Source of the DNA: Falsiroseomonas ponticola
GTDB taxonomy: Bacteria; Pseudomonadota; Alphaproteobacteria; Acetobacterales; Acetobacteraceae
Reading direction: 5' to 3'
Assembly (NCBI RefSeq): GCF_016805305.1
Contig: NZ_JAERQN010000002.1
Coordinates: forward strand, 248,001-312,000
DNA length: 64,000 nucleotides
Numbering within the stretch: the stretch's first letter is position 1; each line of letters opens with the position of its first letter. A program made the position numbers and the translations under genes. Positions 51,197 to 58,728 of this stretch are shown here, piece after piece. The notes beneath the pieces were generated by a model. It was given only the letters and a program-made list of their open reading frames with translations, made no database searches and had not been told where the DNA came from.

Positions 51197-52440
51197 TGTT
51201 CCTGATGATGGACATCGCGCGCGGCATGCTGGCGCGCCGGCGGCGGCAGACGCTGGTCTCGGTCAGCGGGGTCGCGCTCGGCGTCGCCTTCTTCATCGCG
51301 ATCGTGGCGCTGATGCGCGGCTTCCAGACCTATTTCGTGGACCAGATCATCGACGTCGCCCCCCACATCACCATCAAGGACGAGACGCGCATCCCCGCGC
51401 CGCAGGCGGCGGAACTGGCGCATCCCGAGGCCGCCATCGCGCTGCGGGGCGTGAAGCCCAGGGACCGCATCCGCGGCATCCGCGCCGCCGGCGACAAGGT
51501 GGCGATGCTGGAGGCGATGGAGGGTGTCGCCGCCGCCCCCGTGCTGCAGGGCCAGGCGCTGATGCGCTACGGCTCGCGCGACGTCTCCGCCGTGGTGACG
51601 GGCATCGACCCCGCGCGGCATGCCCGCGTCTCCAACATCGAGAAGGACATGGTCGCCGGGCGGCTCGAGGACCTGCGGCGCACGGCGAACGGCATCATCA
51701 TCGGCGTCGGGCTGGCGGAGCGGCTCGGCATCGGGATGGGCGACACGCTGACGGTGATCTCGCCCCAGGGGGTGGTGCTGTCCATGCAGGTGGCGGGGCT
51801 GTTCCGCACCGGCATCCAGACGGTGGACCAGGGCCACGCCTTCGCGCTGCTGAAGGTGAACCAGGTGCTGCAGGACCGGCCGAACGTGGTGAACCAGATC
51901 CTGGTGCGCCTGGCCGATGTGACGCAGGCGGAGCCGATGGCGCGGCTGATCGAATCCCGCTTCGGCGACCGGGCCGAGAGCTGGGAGGAGCAGAGCGCCA
52001 ATGTGCTCACGGTCTTCGTCATCCAGAACGCCATCACCTATTCCGTCACCGGCGCCATCCTGCTGGTCGCGGCCTTCGGCATCTACAACATCATCTCCAC
52101 CGTGGTGTTCGAGAAGACGCGCGACATCGCCATCCTGAAGTCGCTGGGCTTCACGGAGGGCGACATCCAGCTGCTGTTCCTGGTGCAGGGGCTGGTGGCG
52201 GGGTTGCTCGGCGCCGTCATCGGCTGCGCGCTGGGCGCGCTGATGATCGAGGCGCTGGCCCAGATCCGCTTCGCGACCGCGACGCCATCCGGCGCCAACG
52301 GCTTCATCATGGACCGCAACTGGCGGATCTACGCCGCGGCCAGCTTCTTCGCGCTGATGGCGGCCGGCATCGCCTCCGTCATCCCGGCGCGGCGCGCCAG
52401 CAAGCTCGATCCCGTGCAGGTGGTGCGTGGCGCCGCCTGA
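51196..52440 (+). CDS. ABC transporter permease (FtsX/MacB type)
   Basis: 414 aa. N-terminal helix, a long periplasmic MacB-PCD-like domain (about residues 40-265), then three C-terminal helices with the FtsX-domain segment FGIYNIISTVVFEKTRDIAILKSLGFT (marker FEKTRDIAILKSLG). LolC/LolE/MacB family. It probably powers transfer of a substrate through the adaptor rather than across the membrane by itself. Overlaps the ATPase gene by 14 nt. Confidence 0.9.
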   Translation: MFLMMDIARGMLARRRRQTLVSVSGVALGVAFFIAIVALMRGFQTYFVDQIIDVAPHITIKDETRIPAPQAAELAHPEAAIALRGVKPRDRIRGIRAAGDKVAMLEAMEGVAAAPVLQGQALMRYGSRDVSAVVTGIDPARHARVSNIEKDMVAGRLEDLRRTANGIIIGVGLAERLGIGMGDTLTVISPQGVVLSMQVAGLFRTGIQTVDQGHAFALLKVNQVLQDRPNVVNQILVRLADVTQAEPMARLIESRFGDRAESWEEQSANVLTVFVIQNAITYSVTGAILLVAAFGIYNIISTVVFEKTRDIAILKSLGFTEGDIQLLFLVQGLVAGLLGAVIGCALGALMIEALAQIRFATATPSGANGFIMDRNWRIYAAASFFALMAAGIASVIPARRASKLDPVQVVRGAA

Positions 52441-53119
52441 CGCGCCGCTGCTGGAGACGGCCGGCGCCACAAGGCAATTGCCGGAAGGCGCGGTGCTGGT
52501 GCGGGACGTCACGATCACCATCGGGCGGGGCGAATTCGTCGCCGTCACCGGGCCGTCCGGGTCGGGGAAATCGTCGCTGCTCTACCTGCTCGGCCTGCTG
52601 GACCGGCCGAGTGCCGGGCATGTGGCGCTGGAGGGGCGGGACACGGCGCGGCTTTCCACCAACGAGCTGGCGGCGCTGCGCCTCGCGAAGCTCGGCTTCG
52701 TCTTCCAGTTCCACTTCCTGCTGCCGGAATTCACCGCGCTGGACAATGTGGAGATCCCGATGCGGCGGCTCGGCCGGCTGAAGGGGGCGGCGGTGCGGGA
52801 CCGCGCGATGGCGCTGCTCGGCGCGCTGGGGCTGGCGGAGGCCGCGCGCAAGCTGCCGGAACAGCTCTCCGGCGGCATGCGCCAGCGCGCCGCGATCGCC
52901 CGGGCGCTGGCGAACGACCCCGCGCTGGTCCTGGCGGATGAGCCGACGGGGAACCTCGACACCGCCAATGCCCGCGCGGTCTTCGACATCTTCGAGCGGC
53001 TGACGCGCGACCAGGGCCGCACCGTGGTGGTGGTGACGCATGACCCGGACCTGGCGCGGCGCGCGACCCGGCGCATCCAGCTGGTGGATGGGCGGGTCGT
53101 CAGCGACAGCGGCGCCTGA
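52427..53119 (+). CDS. ABC transporter ATP-binding protein (LolD/MacB type)
   Basis: 230 aa. Walker A GPSGSGKSSLL, signature LSGGMRQRAAIARAL, Walker B LVLADEPTGNLDT, H-loop VVVVTHDPDLAR, all matching the LolD/MacB/FtsE ATPases. GTG start inside the permease gene. With the two preceding genes it completes an exporter of the MFP-FtsX-ATPase class whose substrate (macrolide, lipoprotein, peptide) cannot be read. Confidence 0.92.
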   Translation: MAPPDAPLLETAGATRQLPEGAVLVRDVTITIGRGEFVAVTGPSGSGKSSLLYLLGLLDRPSAGHVALEGRDTARLSTNELAALRLAKLGFVFQFHFLLPEFTALDNVEIPMRRLGRLKGAAVRDRAMALLGALGLAEAARKLPEQLSGGMRQRAAIARALANDPALVLADEPTGNLDTANARAVFDIFERLTRDQGRTVVVVTHDPDLARRATRRIQLVDGRVVSDSGA

Positions 53120-53134
53120 GCGCCTGGCGAGGGC

Positions 53135-54235
53135 TCAGGCCGAGGCGAGGAAGCGCCCGAAGACCGGCACGGCATCCACCAGATCCTGCGCGCGGGCGCA
53201 TTCGCGGGGCGTGTGGGCGGTGCTGATATCCCCGGGGCCGAGCACGACGCAGGGGGCGAGGGCCTGCAATTCGCTGGCATCGGTGCCGTAGGGCGCGGTG
53301 CGGGCGGGCTGGCCGGTCAGCGACACCGCCAGCGCCACCAGCGGGTGGTCCAGGGCCAGTTCGGGCGGGAAGCCCTCATGCTGCTCCGCCAGCTCGATCC
53401 CGGCCTCCCGCGCCGCCTGGCGGACGGCGTGCAGGATGGGCTTGGGATCGACCTTCGCGCTGTAGCGGAATTTGATGAATGCGCTGGCCTTGGCGACCGT
53501 GACGTTCATCGCCGTGCCGTGGTTGTCGATGACGAGGTTGAAGTCGCTGAAGGGGGGATCGTAGGCCTGGTCCTGCAGCGCGGGGTTGCTGCGAAGCTCG
53601 TCATGGACGCTGCGCATCGCGGCCAGGAAGGGAAGCAGCTTCCAGTTGGCGTTGATCCCCTTGCCGGTGGAGGAATGCGCCTGCAGCCCTCGCGCCACCG
53701 CCGTGAAGGCGATGTGGCTGCGATGGCCGCGCACCGGCACCAGCCCCGTCGGCTCCGCCACCACGATGCCCTTCAGGCCGAGCGACTTCGCCAGCGCGGA
53801 CTGCTTCGCGATGATGGCGGCGCCCTGCTTCGTCGTCTCCTCATCCGCGGTGATGAGGAGGGTGGCGCCGATATCGGCCGGGGCGCGCTGGGCCGCGATG
53901 ATGGCGGCGGCCACCTGGCCCTTCATGTCCACGGAGCCCAGGCCGTGCAGGAACCCCGCCTCGTCGATCCGCGGCGTCCAGGGCGCGCTCTCCCACCCCG
54001 TGGCGGGGACCGTATCCATGTGGCCGGACAGGGCATAGCCGCCCTTCGGGCCCTTATGGGCGACGATCGCCCGCTTCGCGACGCCGTTGGCATCGGTGTA
54101 GTCCAGCCGCTCCACCTCGAACCCCTGGAGTTCCTGCTCCACCCGCTCGGCGACCGGCAGGTTGGAGAGGGAGGATCGGCTGTCGATGGCGATCAGGTCG
54201 GCAGCCAGGCGGAGGACGGGGTCGGTCGTGATCAT
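53135..54235 (-). CDS. M20 family metallopeptidase (ArgE/DapE-like deacylase)
   Basis: 366 aa. Metal-site residues: His in SGHMDTVPA, Asp in GSVDMKGQ, Glu pair in ITADEETTK, Glu in VVAEPTG, His near STAHTPREC. GLQAHSSTGKGINANW is typical of the dimerisation domain. Closest in pattern to acetylornithine deacetylase, but other N-acyl amino acid hydrolases fit too. Start at 54235 chosen over an extra 17 residues. Divergent from the threonine-synthase-like gene with only 49 bp between, implying linked regulation. Confidence 0.87.
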   Translation of the reverse strand: MITTDPVLRLAADLIAIDSRSSLSNLPVAERVEQELQGFEVERLDYTDANGVAKRAIVAHKGPKGGYALSGHMDTVPATGWESAPWTPRIDEAGFLHGLGSVDMKGQVAAAIIAAQRAPADIGATLLITADEETTKQGAAIIAKQSALAKSLGLKGIVVAEPTGLVPVRGHRSHIAFTAVARGLQAHSSTGKGINANWKLLPFLAAMRSVHDELRSNPALQDQAYDPPFSDFNLVIDNHGTAMNVTVAKASAFIKFRYSAKVDPKPILHAVRQAAREAGIELAEQHEGFPPELALDHPLVALAVSLTGQPARTAPYGTDASELQALAPCVVLGPGDISTAHTPRECARAQDLVDAVPVFGRFLASA

Positions 54236-54284
54236 GCGGGGAGCCTCGCTTGCCGCGGCCCGCCGGGCAAGGGAGAGTGCCGCC

Positions 54285-55403
54285 ATGCAGAGCTACCTCG
54301 ACCCCCGGACCGGCCGGACCTGGCCCCTTTCCACCCCCCGCTGGTGCGGCGACGGCCAGGCGCCGCTGCTGCTGACGCAACGCCCCGGCCTCTCGAAGGA
54401 CGAGATCGAGACGGGCACGCGCAGCATCTGGCGCTATGCCGCCGCACTCCCCTGGGCGCCCAAGGCGCGGATCAGCATGGGGGAGGGCTGCACGCCGCTG
54501 GTGGAACGCGCCCTGCCCGGCGGCACGGCGCTGCTGAAATGCGAATGGTTCATGCCGACGGGGTCGTTCAAGGATCGCGGCGCCTCCGTCATGCTCTCCC
54601 TGCTGAAGGACCAGGGCGTGGCGGCGGTGCTGGAGGATTCCTCGGGCAATGGCGGCGCAGCCGTCTCCGCCTATGCGGCGGCGGGCGGGATCGCGGCGAC
54701 GATCTTCGTCCCCGCCAGCACCAGCCCGGCCAAGACCGTGCAGTCCCGCGCCGCGGGTGCCACCATCGAACTCATTCCCGGCTCGCGCCAGGATTGCGCG
54801 GATGCGGCGCTCGCGAAGTCCGCGGAGCTGTTCTACGCCAGCCACAACTGGCAGCCCTTCTTCCTGGAGGGCACGAAGACGCTGGCCTACGAACTCTGGG
54901 AGGACCTCGGCTTCAAGGCGCCCGACAACGTCATCGTCCCCTGTGGCGCGGGATCGAACGTGCTGGGCTGCTGGCTCGGATTCTCGGAGCTGTTGCGGTC
55001 AGGGCAGATCGGGAAACTCCCGAAAATCTTCGCCGCGCAGCCCGCCAATTGCGGGCCGATCGCCCGCGCGGCGCTGGGCCTGCCCGAACAGGCCGCGCAG
55101 CCCACCATCGCGGAGGGCACGGCCATCGCCCAGCCCATCCGCCTGCCGGAATGCCTGACCGCCCTACGCGAGTCGGGCGGCGGCGCCGTGCTGCTGGAGG
55201 AGGCGGAGATCGCCGCGGCCAGCCTCTCCCTGGCCCGGACCGGCATCTATGTGGAGCCCACCTGCGCCCAGGCGGCTGCCGCCTATTCGAAGCTCCTCGC
55301 CGCCGGGACGATCGCGGCGCGGGAGACGACGGTGGTGGTGCTGACGGGCACGGGCCTCAAGGCCACGCCGCGCTATGCGGAACTCATGGGGGTGGCGATC
55401 TGA
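54285..55403 (+). CDS. PLP-dependent threonine synthase-like enzyme
   Basis: 372 aa fold type II PLP enzyme. The PLP lysine is K96 in GSFKDRGAS; SGNGGAAVSAYAAAGG binds the cofactor phosphate. MGEGCTPLV and NVIVPCGAGSNVLG are typical of the ThrC/diaminopropionate-lyase/threonine-dehydratase group. Genuine ThrC is normally linked to hom; here the neighbours are an M20 deacylase and a D-amino-acid-type PLP enzyme, so a beta-elimination or amino acid catabolic role is likely. The stop overlaps the next start. Confidence 0.85.
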   Translation: MQSYLDPRTGRTWPLSTPRWCGDGQAPLLLTQRPGLSKDEIETGTRSIWRYAAALPWAPKARISMGEGCTPLVERALPGGTALLKCEWFMPTGSFKDRGASVMLSLLKDQGVAAVLEDSSGNGGAAVSAYAAAGGIAATIFVPASTSPAKTVQSRAAGATIELIPGSRQDCADAALAKSAELFYASHNWQPFFLEGTKTLAYELWEDLGFKAPDNVIVPCGAGSNVLGCWLGFSELLRSGQIGKLPKIFAAQPANCGPIARAALGLPEQAAQPTIAEGTAIAQPIRLPECLTALRESGGGAVLLEEAEIAAASLSLARTGIYVEPTCAQAAAAYSKLLAAGTIAARETTVVVLTGTGLKATPRYAELMGVAI

Positions 55404-56512
55404 TGACGCTCGACGAATTGCCGACGCCCTGCCTGCTGCTCGACCTCGATGTGCTGAAGCGCAACCTGGCGCGGATGGAGGCCGCCATGGCGCGGCATCC
55501 CGGCGTGATGCTGCGCCCGCACCTCAAGACCGCGAAATCGGCGCAGGTCGCGGACCTCGCCGCCCCCGGCAAGGGCGCCATCACCGTCTCGACGCTGGCG
55601 GAGGCGCGCTACTTCGCGGAGCACGGCTTCCTCGACCAGGTCTATGCCGTGGGCATCGTGCCCGCGAAGCTGGAACAGGTGGCGGCGCTGAACGCGCAGG
55701 GCGCCTCGGTGAAGATCATCACCGATGACCTGGAGACGGCCCGCGCCATCGCGGCGCATCCGGGCGTGCTGCCGACCCTGGTCGAGGTGGATGTGGGGGA
55801 GGGGCGCGCGGGCGTCTCCGTGGATGGCACGGCGCTGCTGGCCATCGCGCAGGCACTCGGCCCGAAGCTCGCCGGCGTGCTCTCCCATTCAGGCCACTCC
55901 TATGCCGGGCGCAGCGATGCGCAGATGGCGGAGATCGCGGAGGCGGAGCGCGCCGGCATCGTCGCGGCCGCCACGCGCCTGCGCGAGGCGGGGCACAAGG
56001 TGGCCATCGTCTCGGCCGGCGCATCGCCCACCGCCATGCATGCGCGGCACCTCGAGGGTGTGACGGAGATGCGGGCCGGCGTGTACATGATGGGCGACCT
56101 GCTGCAGGGGCAGATCGGCACCCATCCGCTGGAGGATATCGCGGTGACGGTGCTGGGCAGCGTCATCGGCCGCTACCCGCAGCGCGGCGCGGTGCTGCTG
56201 GATGCCGGGGCGCTGGCGCTGTCCAAGGACCGCAGCACGGAAGGCGCGCCGCGGGACTGGAAGTTCGGCCGCGTGCTGGACCGCGACGGCCACGCCACGC
56301 TGGGCGATGCGCTGGTGACGCGCGTGCACCAGGAACATGGGGAGGTCCGCGCGGCGGAAGGGGGCGCGCTGCCGATCGACCGCCTGCCCGTCGGCGCGCG
56401 GGTGCGCGTGGTGCCGAACCATGTCTGCCTGACGGCGGCGGCGCATGACCGCTACCATGTGCTGGAAGGGGGCCGGGTGGTCGCCATCTGGTCGCGGATT
56501 AACGGCTGGTAA
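55403..56512 (+). CDS. D-serine dehydratase-like / D-threonine aldolase family PLP enzyme
   Basis: 369 aa, alanine-racemase-type N-terminal barrel plus C-terminal beta domain. The PLP lysine is K42 in PHLKTAKS. The C-terminal metal site is N-H-V-C at about residues 340-342: the His-x-Cys pair is that of Zn-dependent D-serine or D-3-hydroxyaspartate dehydratases, whereas D-threonine aldolases usually have His-x-Asp. I therefore favour a dehydratase acting on a D-hydroxy-amino acid. Coupled to the threonine-synthase-like gene by TGATG. Confidence 0.85.
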   Translation: MTLDELPTPCLLLDLDVLKRNLARMEAAMARHPGVMLRPHLKTAKSAQVADLAAPGKGAITVSTLAEARYFAEHGFLDQVYAVGIVPAKLEQVAALNAQGASVKIITDDLETARAIAAHPGVLPTLVEVDVGEGRAGVSVDGTALLAIAQALGPKLAGVLSHSGHSYAGRSDAQMAEIAEAERAGIVAAATRLREAGHKVAIVSAGASPTAMHARHLEGVTEMRAGVYMMGDLLQGQIGTHPLEDIAVTVLGSVIGRYPQRGAVLLDAGALALSKDRSTEGAPRDWKFGRVLDRDGHATLGDALVTRVHQEHGEVRAAEGGALPIDRLPVGARVRVVPNHVCLTAAAHDRYHVLEGGRVVAIWSRINGW

Positions 56513-56620
56513 TGCGCTGATCGGGCGGCTTTTTTTTCGAAATGTGACATTTCTTGCGGAAGCTTCCGATCCCCGGCATGGATACGATGTCGTCAGGATT
56601 GGTGCCGCACGATCCCAGCC

Positions 56621-57040
56621 ATGCCTGCCCTTGCCCGCCGAACCGTCATCGCCACCTCGCTCGCCGCGCCCCTGCTGCTGGCCCTGCCGGCGCGGGCGCG
56701 GCCGCGCGTGCCGCCCTTCCCGGAATGGGTGGGGCGCACGGCGAAGCTGAACGGGGATAACGGCCAGGCGCGGCTGGTGCTGGAGGGCAACCGCACCGGC
56801 GTGATCTCCGTCCGCCTGCTGTTCTTCTGCAAGCCGCTGCCGGTGCTGGACTGGGCCATCGCGGATGACGGCCTGTCGCTGAGCTATCGCCGGCAGAGCG
56901 CCATTTCCTCGACCCGCATCATCCAGGGCACCGCCCGCATCACCGCCGAACCCGGCCTGCTGCAATGGATCGAGGCGGCGGACCACCTCGCGGAGTTCGA
57001 GGGGTTCGAGGGGCCGGAAGCCGTCCGCGTCTGCGGCTAG
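56621..57040 (+). CDS. Exported hypothetical protein
   Basis: 139 aa. Signal peptide (RRTVIATSLAAPLLLALPARARP); mature part about 110 residues, beta-rich, with FFCKPLPVLDWAIADDG and a C-terminal Cys (VRVCG) that could pair with it. No family recognised. The 108-bp gap before it has an AT-rich region, a T8 run and a perfect 12-bp palindrome (56557-56568), a plausible promoter/operator region. Lies 123 nt before the signalling operon. Confidence 0.65.
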   Translation: MPALARRTVIATSLAAPLLLALPARARPRVPPFPEWVGRTAKLNGDNGQARLVLEGNRTGVISVRLLFFCKPLPVLDWAIADDGLSLSYRRQSAISSTRIIQGTARITAEPGLLQWIEAADHLAEFEGFEGPEAVRVCG

Positions 57041-57163
57041 CCTTACCCTCTTCACCGCGCATCAACCTGCCCCGGCTTATCTAGGTTCGGGGCAGAAGGC
57101 CCGGACACATGGCGCGGTGCCGGCGGGAAGAATCCCGCGCGCCGCGAAAGGCATGGGACGGGC

Positions 57164-57955
57164 ATGCGTATCGCGCTCTGCGTCAAGAAGGACATCCACG
57201 GCCTGCTCGCGGCCCGGATCCTGGCCGAACGGCTTTCCTTCGCCACCCTGCGATTCTTCTGCAGCGTGAAGACGCGGGATGCGGAGAATGCCGTCCCCGC
57301 GCTGAAGATCATGAAGCTGCTGGAACGCGACGTCGCGATCGACACCTTCGCGGCGCTGGAGACCGGCTTCGACGTGCTGCCGCATCCCGACCACTGGACG
57401 CCGCTGCTGGACCTGAAGGCGGATGGCGGCGCGCGCCAGCTGCTCGATTTCCGGCCGGACCTCGTCATCTCGGCGCGCTTCTCGCTGATCTTCCCGCAGC
57501 GCGTGATCGATGCGGTGCCGCGCGGCATCATCAACGTCCATCCCGGCGCGCTGCCGGGGTATCGCGGCCTCTTCGCCCCCTTCTGGCAGATCCTGAAGCG
57601 GGAGAGGGAGCTGGGCTGCACCGTGCACATGGTGGATCGCGGCATCGACACCGGGCCCATCCTCGGCATCGCGCGCGTGCCGCTCGACACCTCCCGCTCC
57701 CTCATGGCGCATACGGCGGCGCTGTATCGCGGCGGCGTCGCCATCGCGGCGGAAGCGGCGGCCACCATCGCGGCCGGGGGCGTGCCGGCGGGCACGCCGC
57801 AGCCCGTGGGCGGCCACTACTACCGCTTCCCCGCGCCGGAGGATTTCGCGGCGCTGCCCGTGCCCATCGTGACGGCGCAGGATTTCGCCGAGACGCTGGC
57901 CGCGGCCTTCCCGCCGCGCGCGACGGCGCCGGTGCGATGGAGCGCCGCGGCATGA
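57164..57955 (+). CDS. Formyltransferase-fold protein
   Basis: 263 aa. Formyl_trans_N-like domain with the catalytic triad elements: Asn and His in GIINVHPGALPGYRG, and Asp in HMVDRGIDTGPILG, as in methionyl-tRNA formyltransferase, PurN and sugar N-formyltransferases. The N-terminus RIALCVKKDIHGLLAARIL is unlike Fmt, and no C-terminal OB domain is present. Probably formylates a sugar or amine, or acts as a sensor. First gene of the 57.2-63.8 kb operon; overlaps the next gene by 4 nt. Confidence 0.8.
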   Translation: MRIALCVKKDIHGLLAARILAERLSFATLRFFCSVKTRDAENAVPALKIMKLLERDVAIDTFAALETGFDVLPHPDHWTPLLDLKADGGARQLLDFRPDLVISARFSLIFPQRVIDAVPRGIINVHPGALPGYRGLFAPFWQILKRERELGCTVHMVDRGIDTGPILGIARVPLDTSRSLMAHTAALYRGGVAIAAEAAATIAAGGVPAGTPQPVGGHYYRFPAPEDFAALPVPIVTAQDFAETLAAAFPPRATAPVRWSAAA

Positions 57956-58728
57956 CGGGCGGCGCCTCCTTCGCCGCGCGGCTCGGCGGCGTCATCGCGG
58001 CGATGCTGCTCCTGGGCTGCGGGCTGACGGCGGGGCTGAACTACCTGAAGTTCGAACGCATGCTGCTGGCGCAGCAGGCGAAGGTGCTGGAGATCCTGGC
58101 CGTGGAGCTCGGCGCCACGGTGGAGAACTCGCTCGCGCTCGGCGTGCGCCTGGCCGGGGTGCCGGGCGCGCAGGCGCTGCTGGAACGCGCGCGGGCGGCG
58201 GAGCCGCTGATCGGCGGCCTCGCCATCGCGGATTCCGATGGCGTCGTGCTGTTCGACACGGACCGGCAGAACCTCGGCACCACCATGCCGCGCGGGCTGT
58301 TCGACCCGCGCGCGGCGACGCAGGCCTGGCGCTTCCATGACGGCGCGCGCCACGGGATCGGCGCGCCCATCATCAACGGCTTCGGCCAGCTGGAAGGCGC
58401 CGTGCTGCTGCGCTACGGGCGGGAGGCGGTGAATGAGCGCCTGACCTCCGCGCTGCTCGGCATGGTGCAGGCGGGGCTGCTCGCGCTCGCCTTCGCCATC
58501 CCGCTCGGCGTCATCGGCATCCATCTGGTGACGCGCCAGGCGCGGCGCTGGTTCGCGGCGGTGGAAGCCGCGATGCAGCCCGGCGCGGCGCCGGAGCCGC
58601 TGGCCACCGGCCTGCAGCAGGCGATCGCGGAGGCCGATGGCGTGCTCTCCGCCGCCGAGCGCCAGCTGGAAGCCATCGCCGCATCCCTGCCCGAGACGAC
58701 CGCCCGCACGGAGCCCGCCACGCCATGA
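57952..58728 (+). CDS. Membrane protein with extracytoplasmic CACHE-like sensor domain
   Basis: 258 aa. Two helices (about residues 11-32 and 168-192) flank a 135-residue periplasmic domain with the CACHE-like core GGLAIADSDGVVLFDTD. The cytoplasmic tail of about 65 residues has no kinase, cyclase or chemoreceptor domain, so it probably acts through a partner. Start at 57952 shares ATGA with the previous stop. It also overlaps the next gene by 4 nt. Part of a sensor/transport/phosphatase operon. Confidence 0.8.
   Translation: MTGGASFAARLGGVIAAMLLLGCGLTAGLNYLKFERMLLAQQAKVLEILAVELGATVENSLALGVRLAGVPGAQALLERARAAEPLIGGLAIADSDGVVLFDTDRQNLGTTMPRGLFDPRAATQAWRFHDGARHGIGAPIINGFGQLEGAVLLRYGREAVNERLTSALLGMVQAGLLALAFAIPLGVIGIHLVTRQARRWFAAVEAAMQPGAAPEPLATGLQQAIAEADGVLSAAERQLEAIAASLPETTARTEPATP

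Noticed and set aside
53213..56512. A 1099-residue fusion ending in the D-serine-dehydratase-like enzyme
   Set aside because: The added front is antisense to the deacylase and out of frame with the lyase; the ATG at 55403 with TGATG overlap is the real start.
56513..56620. A Rho-independent terminator at the T8 run near 56531
   Set aside because: I could not find a convincing stem immediately upstream of the T-run.
57109..58728. A longer start for the first sensor gene, over the formyltransferase gene
   Set aside because: The extension is out of frame with the formyltransferase protein and Arg-rich; the ATG at 57952 with 4-nt overlap is better.
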